Counted from the first letter of the stretch, positions 48,311-58,092 are shown. The stretch: 64,000 bases of DNA from Hydrogenovibrio sp. (GCA_015484555.1 WFMZ01000058.1:1-64000); one strand, 5' to 3'. Numbers and translations are program-made. Notes: a model not told the origin generated them from the letters alone.

Positions 48311-48783
48311 ATATTACTGGTGACAAGAGGCGAATACCACTTGATGGCGAGTATTATACCGATTGAATATAAAATTAAAATACTAAATGTTAAGTAAGTG
48401 CTGCTTAAAATAGAGTTTTAAGGAAAGGCTGGGAGTGAGTTCAAAAGATAAGGCAGTAAATATGATCACCCCTAGCACTTTTTACCTTTCAAAAGCTTGC
48501 CACTCTGGTTTGTATACTTAAAGGTTTCACTTGTCCTTAAATAAAAGCGAAGCGGTTGAATTAAAGGTTGAATGCTTTATATAAGTATTTTATGGCATAA
48601 GTTTTTTTTAACAACCCCAAATATTATTTGGGGTAAAAGCGCTTGAAAGCTAAAGTATTGCTAGGTTTCAGCAGGTTTATGGGTATTATAGTGGGCAGTG
48701 CATTTTTAGCGCTGGCTCGTGGTCAAAGAACTACGGACAGTAATGGCTTTAGATGCTTGGATACTTTTAAAAATCAGAGGAGA

Positions 48784-49087
48784 ATGATTTTGGAAAAAGA
48801 CATGATTGAGAAGATTAAAGTTCTTCCAGAATACCAGCAACTGGTAGCAGAGCGTACCGCGCTTGCTTGGACGTTGACGCTAGTGATGCTAGTGGTTTAT
48901 TATGCTGTTGGCATTTGACCCTGTATTTTTCACAACCATTGTTAGTGGTGAATATATTTCTATTGGCTTCCCTGTGGGGGTTTCTATCATTGTATTTTCG
49001 TTTTTATTAACAGGTTATTATGTTCGTAAAGCAAACAATGATTTTGATGAACTAACAGCTAAAATTAAAGAGGCGGTGGGAAAGTGA
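48784..49087 (+). pseudogene. DUF485 (YjcH-like) membrane protein split by a frameshift into two overlapping ORFs
   Basis: ORF 1 '...DMIEKIKVLPEYQQLVAERTALAWTLTLVMLVVYYAVGI*' (to 48918); ORF 2 (48902-49087) 'MLLAFDPVFF...[38 protein letters not shown]' together look like one DUF485 protein. Confidence 0.6.
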
Positions 49088-50736
49088 ACGCATTTCTAAA
49101 AACTTTACTAACTTTCTTAGTACTGGCACCAGCAACATTGATGGCAAGTGGCCTTGATGTGACGGCACCGGTTGAGAAAGTCACTAACTGGCCTGCTATT
49201 ACGATGTTTGTTTTATTTGTGGGTTTAACCATTTATATTACTTACTGGGCAGCGCAAAGAACCAAAACTGCAAAAGATTTCTACGCAGCGGGCGGCGGTA
49301 TTACTGGTTTTCAAAACGGTTTAGCGATTGCCGGTGACTATATGTCAGCAGCGTCTTTTTTGGGTATTACTGGACTGGTTTACTTAAAAGGGTATGACGG
49401 ATTAATTTTCGCTATTGGTTTCCTTGTGGGTTGGCCAATTATCTTGTTCTTAATGTCTGAGCGTTTACGTAACTTAGGTAAATATACCTTTGCCGATGTC
49501 ACTGCTTACCGTTTTAAGCAAAAGCCTATCCGCATCCTAGCGGCTGTTGGTGGTGTTGCCGTGGTTATTCTTTACTTAATTGCCCAAATGGTTGGTGCAG
49601 GTAAGTTAATTGAAGTGCTATTTGGTTTAGACTTTGACTATGCTGTTGTGATGGTTGGTGTGTTAATTATTGCTTACGTTTCATTTGGTGGTATGTTGGC
49701 GACAACTTGGGTGCAAATCGTTAAGGCGGTTTTACTATTATCTGGTGCAACCTTTATCTCAATCATGGTTATGTCTGAAATGGGCTTCAGTTTTGAAACT
49801 TTATTTAAGACCGCTGTTGAAAACCGTGGTGGATCAATGGACATCTTATATTCGGGTGGTTTTGTTTCAGATCCAATTAATGCGATCTCTTTAGGGATAG
49901 CCTTAATGTTTGGTACAGCTGGTTTACCGCATATCTTAATGCGTTTCTTCACTGTTCCTGATGCTAAAGAAGCTCGTAAGTCAGTATTCTTTGCGACGGG
50001 TTTCATCGGTTACTTCTATGTGCTTGCTTTCATTATTGGTTTCGGTGCAATCGCACTCGTGACGGCTTCTGAATACATGGATGGTGGAGCTTTAATCGGT
50101 GGTAATAATATGGCGGCAATTCACCTATCTCACGTAGTGGGTGGTAACTACTTCCTAGGGTTTATCTCTGCGGTAGCATTTGCAACGATTTTAGCGGTAG
50201 TATCTGGGCTAACACTAGCTGGTGCTTCAGCAATTTCACATGATATTTATGCAAATGTCATTAACCCTAATGCAACAGAAGGTCAAGAAACTAAAGTGGC
50301 TAAATGGGCTACGTTGGTGATTGGTGCAACGGCTATTGTCTTTGGTATTGGGTTTAAGGATCAGAATATTGCATTCGTGGTTGCCTTAGCCTTTACGATT
50401 GCAGCATCAGCTAACTTCCCTGTATTAATTATGTCAATGTATTGGAAGAATATGACGACTCGTGGTGCGGTTATTGGTGGTTGGTTAGGCCTATCATCAG
50501 CGGTTATTATGGTAGTTTTAGGGCCAGTTGTTTGGACTCAGATATTAGATATGGGGGCGGCGATTGTGCCTTATAAGTTCCCTGCATTGTTCACAGTAGC
50601 AATTGCCTTTATTGGCATTTGGTTCTTCTCTGTGACAGACAAGTCTGAAAGAGCGAAACAAGATAAAGCAGGCTTTGAAGCTCAATTTATCCGTTCTCAA
50701 ACAGGTATTGGTGCAGAAGGCGCTTCTGAACATTAA
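49084..50736 (+). CDS. actP: Cation/acetate symporter-like sodium:solute symporter
   Basis: '[43 protein letters not shown]', '[25 protein letters not shown]'; next to a DUF485 gene. Confidence 0.87.
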   Translation: MNAFLKTLLTFLVLAPATLMASGLDVTAPVEKVTNWPAITMFVLFVGLTIYITYWAAQRTKTAKDFYAAGGGITGFQNGLAIAGDYMSAASFLGITGLVYLKGYDGLIFAIGFLVGWPIILFLMSERLRNLGKYTFADVTAYRFKQKPIRILAAVGGVAVVILYLIAQMVGAGKLIEVLFGLDFDYAVVMVGVLIIAYVSFGGMLATTWVQIVKAVLLLSGATFISIMVMSEMGFSFETLFKTAVENRGGSMDILYSGGFVSDPINAISLGIALMFGTAGLPHILMRFFTVPDAKEARKSVFFATGFIGYFYVLAFIIGFGAIALVTASEYMDGGALIGGNNMAAIHLSHVVGGNYFLGFISAVAFATILAVVSGLTLAGASAISHDIYANVINPNATEGQETKVAKWATLVIGATAIVFGIGFKDQNIAFVVALAFTIAASANFPVLIMSMYWKNMTTRGAVIGGWLGLSSAVIMVVLGPVVWTQILDMGAAIVPYKFPALFTVAIAFIGIWFFSVTDKSERAKQDKAGFEAQFIRSQTGIGAEGASEH

Positions 50737-50759
50737 AAGTTAATTAATGTTTAATTGTT

Positions 50760-50788
50760 AAAAAGGGGGCCTAGGCCCCCTTTTTTTT
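50760..50788 (+). terminator. Intrinsic terminator of actP
   Basis: aaaaagggggcctaggccccctttttttt. Confidence 0.88.
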
Positions 50789-50847
50789 GGTCTCAATATT
50801 GATGGATCCTGTTGTCCTACTGAGGCGACTTATTCACAGGATGCCTT

Positions 50848-50885
50848 AAAATTGCCAGAGGTAGTAGACCACCCCTGGCGATTTT
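50848..50885. repeat. Inverted pair: degenerate 17-mer (3 mismatches) plus exact 17-mer (50869-50885)
   Basis: AAAATTGCCAGAGGTAG taga CCACCCCTGGCGATTTT. Confidence 0.93.
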
Positions 50886-50889
50886 TGGG

Positions 50890-51273
50890 TTAAGCTATAT
50901 CCTTAACCCAGTTAATCATTATCTCTTGTGCTACAGGGTTGGGTGCTTCCATAAAGTTAACGACAAAGTTATCTTGTTGTTCTGTTATGCCAATTGATCT
51001 TGGGCGTACCGCAATAGGGTCAGCTGATGGAATTTCCCAGCCAAAGCAAAAGATAATATTTTGAGCATCGGTAATGTTATTAGCGATGGTGCCATCCACC
51101 GTTTTAGTGTGTTTGAAGTGGTCAAATCTAGCAATGAAAACAGCCCTATCATGCGTCTCTATTTTGACTTGGAAGTAATTTAAAAATTCCTCGGTACTTT
51201 TAAAGCGACAGGTTTGCTTAGAAAATGTCTTTTCCCAAATAGGGTATTTATCTTTAAACTGCTTAGCTTGCAT
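50890..51273 (-). CDS. Conserved-looking hypothetical protein, 127 aa
   Basis: Intact ORF, followed by a 17-mer-based hairpin at its 3' end. Confidence 0.55.
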   Translation of the reverse strand: MQAKQFKDKYPIWEKTFSKQTCRFKSTEEFLNYFQVKIETHDRAVFIARFDHFKHTKTVDGTIANNITDAQNIIFCFGWEIPSADPIAVRPRSIGITEQQDNFVVNFMEAPNPVAQEIMINWVKDIA

Positions 51274-51589
51274 GGTAGCTCCTTTATAAGCTTTATTTTA
51301 AGTTCATAAATTATAGTTATAAGTTCTGTTCGTGTCCAATTTATCATTTTAATACTTGGCGATAAGCCTGTTTAGTGGATGTTGTGAGTAGGGATTGCGT
51401 AGCGTTCACCTTAAAATTAGTCGGATCAGGGCCAATAAAAAGAATGGGGTGAAATCTATTTGAAAATATTTAATAAACTCAAATTCAAGGAGTAAAATAG
51501 AGATAGAGCTATTAATAACGCATAATCTTATTGAATAATAAGTGGCGTACCGGCCTAATAAATTGTAAAACAATAAAGGATATTATCTA

Positions 51590-51847
51590 ATGAATAAGCA
51601 CAAAGCAAAGATAGGCAAGTTGTACGAGCACCCTATTTCAGGCAACATTGACACAACAAAGCTGTTGCATGCACTTGAGCATTACGGTGCAACAGTGGAT
51701 ATGAATAAGCAACACCGTGCGCTGATTCATTTGAATGGCAAAGAGCACTCTCTAGCGCTTTCTCACCGCAAGGAGTTATCGAAAGATGCTATCGTAAGTA
51801 TGCGTCATTTCCTTGAAGAAGTTGGGCTAACAGAAGATAAGCTTTAG
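51590..51847 (+). CDS. Hypothetical protein, 85 aa
   Basis: Intact ORF with upstream aggat region and 17-mer hairpin terminator-like structure 20 bp downstream. Confidence 0.5.
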   Translation: MNKHKAKIGKLYEHPISGNIDTTKLLHALEHYGATVDMNKQHRALIHLNGKEHSLALSHRKELSKDAIVSMRHFLEEVGLTEDKL

Positions 51848-51866
51848 GCAATAAAGACCGAACCTT

Positions 51867-51908
51867 AAAATCGCCAGGGGTGGGTAGTACACCACCCCTG
51901 GCGATTTT
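51867..51908. repeat. Perfect inverted pair of 17-mers (51867-51883 and 51892-51908), 8-nt loop
   Basis: AAAATCGCCAGGGGTGG gtagtaca CCACCCCTGGCGATTTT. Confidence 0.98.
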
Positions 51909-51932
51909 TGCATTTTGGCCTTATTGAAGACA

Positions 51933-51964
51933 TAAAAAAACCTGCATAAAGCAGGTTTTTTTAT
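51933..51964 (-). terminator. Intrinsic terminator of typA
   Basis: aaaaaaacctgcataaagcaggttttttta. Confidence 0.85.
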
Positions 51965-51980
51965 GGATTAGCGAAGGGGG

Positions 51981-53804
51981 TTATTTTTTACCACGACCCG
52001 CTTGCTTACGACCATTTTCAGTCAGTATCTTCTTACGGATACGAATGCTGTCTGGTGTTACTTCTACCAATTCATCATCATCGATAAACTCTAACGCTTG
52101 CTCTAGTGAGAAACGAATAGGGGGTGTTAGCACTTGTGCTTCATCTGTACCAGAAGCACGCATGTTAGTAAGCTGCTTGCCTTTCAATGCGTTAACCGTA
52201 AGGTCGTTTGCACGAGAGTGTAGGCCAACAACCATTCCTTCATAAATCTCTTCACCGTGGCCAAGATATAGACGACCACGCTCTTGTAGGTTGAATAAAG
52301 CGAATGTTAAGGCTTTACCTTGACCGTTAGAGATAAGTACACCGTTCTGGCGCTCACCTAATGTTCCTGCAAATTTTTCACCGTAGTGAGAGAAGCTAGA
52401 GAAGATAAGACCGTTACCCTGTGTAGAAGTCATGAACTCTGTACGGAAACCAATTAGCCCACGAGAAGGAATGGTGAAGTCAATACGTACACGTCCGTGC
52501 CCGTCTGGAACCATGTCTTCCATGATTGCTTTACGCATACCTAGTTTTTCCATGATAGTACCTTGAGCAGACTCAGGGACATCAACCGTTAGGTTTTCAT
52601 AAGGCTCTTGCATCACGCCATCTACTTCGCGGAAGATAACTTCTGGACGAGAAATTCCCATCTCAAATCCTTCACGACGCATCGTTTCGATTAGGACTGA
52701 AAGGTGAAGCTCACCACGACCAGATACACGGAACTTGTTAGCATCTTCAGTGTCATCAACACGAAGCGCTACGTTAGTAATTAATTCTTTGTCTAGACGC
52801 TCTCGAATCTGACGAGAAGTTAGTAACTTACCTTCTTTACCAACGAAAGGAGAGTTGTTAACTTGGAATGTCATGCTTACTGTTGGCTCGTCAACAGATA
52901 ACGGAGGCAATGCCACTACGCTATCAGGACTACAAATAGTATCTGAAATTAATAATGGATCAAAACCAGAGAATGCGATGATGTCACCCGCATTTGCTGT
53001 ATCAGCGTTGATACGCTCTAAACCAAGGTAACCGAATATTTCGCCCATTTTACCGTTGCGAATTTTACCTTCAACGTCAATGATCTTAACTGGCATACCG
53101 ACTTTCGCAATACCTTGCTTGATACGACCTGTTCCGATAACACCTTTATAGCTATCGTAATCTAAAGAGATCACTTGTAGCTGGAAAGGCGCGTTCATAT
53201 CAACTTGTGGTGCGCTAACGGTGTCAACGATAGTGTGGAAAATACACTCCATGTCGCCATCACGTACATCTTCTTCCATGCCAGCAAAACCGTTAAGGCC
53301 TGAAGCATAAATAACTTGGAAGTCCATTTGCTCATCAGTTGCACCTAGGCGATCAAATAAGTCAAAAGTTTGGTCTAGTACCCAGTCAGGACGAGCGCCA
53401 GGACGGTCAATTTTGTTGATAACAACAATAGGCTTTAGCCCTTGTGCTAATGCTTTTTCAGTTACAAAACGTGTTTGAGGCATAGGGCCTTCAACGGCAT
53501 CAACCAATAGTAAAACTGAATCTACCATAGAAAGAATACGTTCAACTTCTCCACCAAAATCCGCGTGACCAGGGGTGTCAACGATGTTGATACGGTAGTC
53601 GTTCCAGTTTACAGCGGTGTTTTTAGATAGGATTGTAATACCACGTTCTTTTTCAAGATCGTTAGAATCCATCATGCGCTCTGTATCGTTAATACGTACG
53701 TTGTCTAATGTGCCAGATTGCTTTAAAAGTTGGTCAACTAGGGTTGTTTTACCGTGGTCAACGTGGGCAATAATCGCAATGTTACGAATATGATCTGCGT
53801 TCAT
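51981..53804 (-). CDS. typA: Translational GTPase TypA/BipA
   Basis: 'IRNIAIIAHVDHGKTTLVDQLLKQSGT', 'DTPGHADFGGEVERIL', 'VINKIDRPGARPDWVL'. Confidence 0.95.
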   Translation of the reverse strand: MNADHIRNIAIIAHVDHGKTTLVDQLLKQSGTLDNVRINDTERMMDSNDLEKERGITILSKNTAVNWNDYRINIVDTPGHADFGGEVERILSMVDSVLLLVDAVEGPMPQTRFVTEKALAQGLKPIVVINKIDRPGARPDWVLDQTFDLFDRLGATDEQMDFQVIYASGLNGFAGMEEDVRDGDMECIFHTIVDTVSAPQVDMNAPFQLQVISLDYDSYKGVIGTGRIKQGIAKVGMPVKIIDVEGKIRNGKMGEIFGYLGLERINADTANAGDIIAFSGFDPLLISDTICSPDSVVALPPLSVDEPTVSMTFQVNNSPFVGKEGKLLTSRQIRERLDKELITNVALRVDDTEDANKFRVSGRGELHLSVLIETMRREGFEMGISRPEVIFREVDGVMQEPYENLTVDVPESAQGTIMEKLGMRKAIMEDMVPDGHGRVRIDFTIPSRGLIGFRTEFMTSTQGNGLIFSSFSHYGEKFAGTLGERQNGVLISNGQGKALTFALFNLQERGRLYLGHGEEIYEGMVVGLHSRANDLTVNALKGKQLTNMRASGTDEAQVLTPPIRFSLEQALEFIDDDELVEVTPDSIRIRKKILTENGRKQAGRGKK

Positions 53805-54042
53805 GATGATATCTCTAAGATTTGAAAAAAGCGTATTATACTGAAAACCCGGGAAGAATGTTAATTCTTTGAAATAATTGCATTTTTTTTATGGAAAACT
53901 GCGTGTTTTAACGTGACTTAATGGCTGAGTCAGAATAGGATTTACGCTAAGTATTTAATTAATCAGCGGGTTTTCTTTGGGTTGACTATATGTGTCTATG
54001 CGGATATACTGGTTTTGTATTTATTTTTGAAGGGAGTGCGTC

Positions 54043-55026
54043 ATGTTTGAGCAATTAGGTAATTGGGTCGCTTATGATGTGTTGAGGTTAAGTGTCCAGC
54101 AAGGCATGGGTGCCGCGGTACAGTTTTTTGTAATGGATGTGACTAAAATATTTATCATGTTGGTCATTATTATCTATTTAATGGGCTTGTTGAGGGCTTA
54201 TGTGTCAACCGAGCGGGTACGTCAAATTGTAATGGGGCGTCCAAAATGGCAGGCACGTTCTTTGGCGATAACGCTAGGCGGGATTACGCCTTTTTGTTCT
54301 TGTTCCTCGGTGCCTTTGTTTATCGGATTTGTAGAAGCTCGGATTCCTGTTGGCATAACCTTCGCCTTTTTAATTGCCAGCCCGATGATTAATGAAGTTG
54401 CCGTAGTGCTGCTTGTTGGAATGTTGGGTTGGGAAGTTGCTTTGCTATATGTATTGGCAGGCGTTGTGGTTGCTTATGTTGGTTCGATTGTAATGGAGTG
54501 GTTTAAGCCTGAACGTTGGATAGAGAGTTATGTTTGGGATATTAAAGTGCGTCAACAACAAGAGCAAACTGCCAATGCAGGGGGGATGTCCGATCGGCAT
54601 GATTTTGCCTTGAATGAAGTTAAAGTAATTGTGAAGCGTATTTGGCATTGGATTTTGATTGGGGTTGCTTTGGGTGCTTTGTTTCATGGTTATGTGCCTG
54701 AAGCTTGGGTGCAAACTTATTTAAGTGATGCTTCTAATTGGTGGAGTGTACCAGCAGCGGTATTGACAGGTGTTCCTTTATATTCAAATGCAACCGGGGT
54801 GATTCCTTTAATTGAAGCGATGATTGATAAAGGCGTGCCCATTGGTACCAGTCTGGCATTGATGATGAGTATTGCAGCCTTATCTTTGCCTGAAATGTTA
54901 ATTTTAAGAAAAGTAATTAGATGGCCAGCCTTAGCGGTATTTGTTGGGGTGTTAACGGCGGCATTTATTTTAGTTGGTTATGGTTTTAATTTTTTATATG
55001 CGCATTCAATTTTAATGGGCGTGTAG
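54043..55026 (+). CDS. Permease (DUF318/ArsP-like family)
   Basis: 'ITPFCSCSSVPLFIGFVEARIPVGITFAFLIASPMINEVAVVLL'; second half 'GVPLYSNATGVIPLIEAMIDKGVPIGTSLALMM'. Confidence 0.83.
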   Translation: MFEQLGNWVAYDVLRLSVQQGMGAAVQFFVMDVTKIFIMLVIIIYLMGLLRAYVSTERVRQIVMGRPKWQARSLAITLGGITPFCSCSSVPLFIGFVEARIPVGITFAFLIASPMINEVAVVLLVGMLGWEVALLYVLAGVVVAYVGSIVMEWFKPERWIESYVWDIKVRQQQEQTANAGGMSDRHDFALNEVKVIVKRIWHWILIGVALGALFHGYVPEAWVQTYLSDASNWWSVPAAVLTGVPLYSNATGVIPLIEAMIDKGVPIGTSLALMMSIAALSLPEMLILRKVIRWPALAVFVGVLTAAFILVGYGFNFLYAHSILMGV

Positions 55027-55058
55027 TTATATTTAGATAAATAACAGGAGACAGTAAG

Positions 55059-55664
55059 ATGAAAAATAATGTAATGGTTAGGTTAATGAGCACCTTTATT
55101 TTAGGGGCAATTGTATTAGCCCATATTTCAGGGCAAACAGATTTGTTTTCTGCAAACTGGTTATGGCTAGCTATCTTGCCTGCCTTTATGGGGTTACAAG
55201 CCACCTTTACCGGTTGGTGTCCTGCGGAGATGATTGGTAAGCTCTCTAAGAATAGCGATTGTTGCCCAGGTTCTAGTTGCTCAGGTGTTAAAAAAGAACC
55301 CGTAAAAACCAGTTGTTGTGAATCGAGCACGGATAAGGCTGTGAAAGAAGACTCAGCAGAGCTCGTTAAAACTGAGCAAACGGTTGAAACCCTAACCAAC
55401 TGTTGTGGTTCAGAAAGCCAAGATGAGGGTGATGTTATTAGGGTGCTGGGAACGGGATGTACGAACTGTGCTAGCACCGTTAAGTTAATTGAGCTAACCG
55501 CAGATGAACTGAATATTAAAGTGAATGTTGTTAAAGTGGAAGATATTGCAGAGATTGCTTCCTATGGTGTGATGAGTACCCCTGCCATTGTGATGGCTGA
55601 TGAAGTGGTGCATTCAGGCAGTATCCCAAGTAAAAATCAAGTGGTTACTTGGCTAGAAAAATAA
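55059..55664 (+). CDS. DUF2892-like membrane domain fused through a Cys-rich linker to an MTH895-type thioredoxin domain
   Basis: 'ATFTGWCPAEMIGK', 'NSDCCPGSSCSGVKKEPVKTSCCESS...LTNCCGSE', 'IRVLGTGCTNCASTVKLIELTADELNIKVNVVKVEDIAEIASYGVMSTPAIVMADEVVHSG'. Confidence 0.8.
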   Translation: MKNNVMVRLMSTFILGAIVLAHISGQTDLFSANWLWLAILPAFMGLQATFTGWCPAEMIGKLSKNSDCCPGSSCSGVKKEPVKTSCCESSTDKAVKEDSAELVKTEQTVETLTNCCGSESQDEGDVIRVLGTGCTNCASTVKLIELTADELNIKVNVVKVEDIAEIASYGVMSTPAIVMADEVVHSGSIPSKNQVVTWLEK

Positions 55665-55689
55665 ACGGTTTCAAATCGCAAAGGAATAA

Positions 55690-56619
55690 ATGATGAAGAA
55701 ATTTTATGTAATGGCTGTTTTATTCATGTCGTCCTTGGCTTTTAACGCCTGGTCGATGGATTTTAAAGCGCAAAAAGTGTCTGATGGCATTTATGCCTAT
55801 GTTGGGCCGCTTACCGATCGTACGCCTGAAAATTTGGGGCTTAATGATAATATTGGCTTTATTGATACGCAAGCAGGTTGGGTATTGGTTGATTCGGGTG
55901 GCGGAGATGTTGCCGCTAAAAAGCTAGAATCTATTGCAAAAGGGATTAAAGATCAGCCGATTGTTGCGGTGATTAACCTGGGAAGCCAAGATCACCGTTG
56001 GTTAGGAAATGACTATTTTTCTAAACAAGGTGCGAAAATTTATGCAACGGACAAAACCATAGCCACTCAAACCCGCATGTTTTCAGATTTAACAGCGAGT
56101 ATTGCTAAGAAAGTGCCACAGCTAAAAGGCACTAAGTTAAAAACAGCCGATGTGGTTTTAAACCAAGCTAAGAATAAGCTGGTGATTGGTGGCGTAGAAA
56201 TGAATTTGAACTTTTATGGCAATGCGCATTTTCCTGGCGACTCGGTTCTGTGGTTACCTAATTCAAAAGTATTGTTTACTGGCGATGTGGTGTATGTCGA
56301 CCGTATGTTAGGCGTGCATCCTTGGTCAAATACGATAACCTGGAACAAGGCTTATAAAGCTATGCGTAAGTTACCGGCCAAGACTATTGTGCCCGGGCAT
56401 GGCGCAGTGTCGGATTGGCAAAAAGTAGATGCTGATACGGGGGATTATCTTAATAAGTTAATCGTTACTTTAACGGAAGAAGCTGAAAATATGGCAGGGG
56501 TGGATCAAGCGGTGAATGCCAATCGTAATTGGCCAGCCTTTAAGCATCTTGAGCATTATGATTCGTGGCACCCACAAAACTTAAACAGAACCTATTTAAG
56601 GCTTGAATCAGAAATGTAG
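55690..56619 (+). CDS. Secreted MBL-fold metallo-hydrolase (SoxH-like)
   Basis: Signal peptide; 'NLGSQDHRWLGNDYF', 'FYGNAHFPGDSVLWLPNSKVLFTGDVVYVDR', 'PAKTIVPGHGAVSD'. Confidence 0.8.
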   Translation: MMKKFYVMAVLFMSSLAFNAWSMDFKAQKVSDGIYAYVGPLTDRTPENLGLNDNIGFIDTQAGWVLVDSGGGDVAAKKLESIAKGIKDQPIVAVINLGSQDHRWLGNDYFSKQGAKIYATDKTIATQTRMFSDLTASIAKKVPQLKGTKLKTADVVLNQAKNKLVIGGVEMNLNFYGNAHFPGDSVLWLPNSKVLFTGDVVYVDRMLGVHPWSNTITWNKAYKAMRKLPAKTIVPGHGAVSDWQKVDADTGDYLNKLIVTLTEEAENMAGVDQAVNANRNWPAFKHLEHYDSWHPQNLNRTYLRLESEM

Positions 56620-56660
56620 TGTTTGAATAAGCCGTTAGTTAACAGCGTATTTGATAGAAA

Positions 56661-56690
56661 AGTGCCAGGCAGAATGTCTGGTATTTTTTT
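56661..56690 (+). terminator. Intrinsic terminator of MBL gene
   Basis: gccaggcagaatgtctggtattttttt. Confidence 0.7.
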
Positions 56691-56713
56691 GCCTGCTATT
56701 TGGCGTTAAGCCG

Positions 56714-57076
56714 TTAGTCTATGTTACAGCGTTTAGGAGACTGCTCGTATTGCGCTAAAGCAGATTTATCTTGCTGGATAATCTCAAGAGGCTCTAGCAT
56801 GATAATGGACGCCTTCATGAGGTTAAGAGCAGGATGCTTGCTGTTTAACGCATAATGAATCCAGTTCCCTTCACGCCAAGAATTGACTATCTGTTGGTTC
56901 TTTAGATAAGCAAGGTGTCGAGAAACGGTACTTTGTGAAAGTGCCAGTACCGAGACTAAATCGCATACACAGAGTGAATCACGGGTTTGTAACAAGGCGA
57001 GTATCCTTAGGCGAACAGGCTCTGCCAAGGCTTTGTGAAACTGTGCATGATCCTCAAGGGATTTTAAAATAGTCAT
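56714..57076 (-). CDS. ArsR-family transcriptional regulator
   Basis: 'SLCVCDLVSVLALSQSTVSRHLAYLKNQQIVNSWREGNWIHYALN'. Confidence 0.9.
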   Translation of the reverse strand: MTILKSLEDHAQFHKALAEPVRLRILALLQTRDSLCVCDLVSVLALSQSTVSRHLAYLKNQQIVNSWREGNWIHYALNSKHPALNLMKASIIMLEPLEIIQQDKSALAQYEQSPKRCNID

Positions 57077-57594
57077 TCTTTATCAGTAGGCGGTTGCTGA
57101 CAAAAAGCATCTAAATCTAATTTTTCTTGCTCTGCTGCTGCATAGCGACGCGCCATCATTAGGTAACTTTGGAGTACGCCGTAGGTCATGGTGCCAATAA
57201 TGACACCAGCTAAAGCAAACAAGCCGGCTACTTTTCCTTCGCCAATCATGGCTGGAATAGTGCCTGGGCAAGAAGCGGTCATGCCCCATCCCACGCCAAA
57301 TAATAGCGCGCCTAGAACGAGCCCTTTTTGGTAAGGTTTTTTAACAAAATCGACTTCTTGGCCCGTCACAATAGACTTAACCTTAGAGCGCTTTAAAATA
57401 AAAACGCCAACCATCGCGACCGTTACAGAGGTGCCGATGACAATCATTAGTCTAAGGTTTTCCAATAAAAACATTTTGGCGTGAAAGTCATAAGTAGTCG
57501 CGCCCGCTTTACTCATTAAAAAGCCAAAGGTAATGCCCATTATCCAGCCAAAGAAGTTATTTCGATGGGTCGAGAAGAAATTCAATAATGCCAT
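57073..57594 (-). CDS. YeeE/YedE-like (DUF6691-type) membrane transporter half
   Basis: 'KGLVLGALLFGVGWGMTASCPGTIPAMIGEG'; overlaps arsR by 4 bp. Confidence 0.8.
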   Translation of the reverse strand: MALLNFFSTHRNNFFGWIMGITFGFLMSKAGATTYDFHAKMFLLENLRLMIVIGTSVTVAMVGVFILKRSKVKSIVTGQEVDFVKKPYQKGLVLGALLFGVGWGMTASCPGTIPAMIGEGKVAGLFALAGVIIGTMTYGVLQSYLMMARRYAAAEQEKLDLDAFCQQPPTDKE

Positions 57595-57603
57595 GTGTTT
57601 CTC

Positions 57604-58092
57604 CTATGAGCCAAACAGTAACTGAGTGGTAATGAAGGCACTAAAGAAGAAGACGCCGCCGGCTAATAAGCTAGGGGGGTTCAACATGGCACCGCCTACA
57701 AGCGCATGGCCAGTTGTACAGGCGCCAGCAAGACGGGCGCCGAAGCCTAATAATATACCACCAAATACAATCCAAATAGCCTTGCCGGCTAAGGTTTGTG
57801 GCAGAATGGTGTCATACATACCCATGCTGAATGAAAAGGTCCAGGGCTCGGGAGAGGTCATGGCGCTTAAGAAGCCACCAAGAGGAATGCCGAGTAAAAA
57901 CCATAATTTAGAGTTATTGATTTTGGCATACTCGCCCACACGGAAATACTCTATTTTAGAGGTAACCATGCCACAAAAGTTACCATAGCCTGTTGAACAG
58001 CCTGCTGGTTTGCCCATGAGCCAGAAATGAAAGATAACAAATAAACCGAGTGCAATGCCTGCAGGAACGGCTGGCCAGACGAGTATATCCAT
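57604..58092 (-). CDS. YeeE/YedE-like membrane transporter half
   Basis: 'GGILLGFGARLAGACTTGHALVGGAMLNPPSLLAGGVFFFSAF'. Confidence 0.83.
   Translation of the reverse strand: MDILVWPAVPAGIALGLFVIFHFWLMGKPAGCSTGYGNFCGMVTSKIEYFRVGEYAKINNSKLWFLLGIPLGGFLSAMTSPEPWTFSFSMGMYDTILPQTLAGKAIWIVFGGILLGFGARLAGACTTGHALVGGAMLNPPSLLAGGVFFFSAFITTQLLFGS

Noticed and set aside
48471-48489. Possible degenerate 17-mer (tcacccctagcacttttta)
   Set aside because: About 14/19 match to the extended motif; too weak to count as a copy.
54986-55477. 163-aa minus-strand ORF
   Set aside because: Antisense to the DUF2892-thioredoxin fusion; composition looks non-coding.
56487-56504. Possible degenerate 17-mer in MBL gene (aaaatatggcaggggtgg)
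   Set aside because: Only ~14/18 matches and needs a gap-like shift; could be chance.
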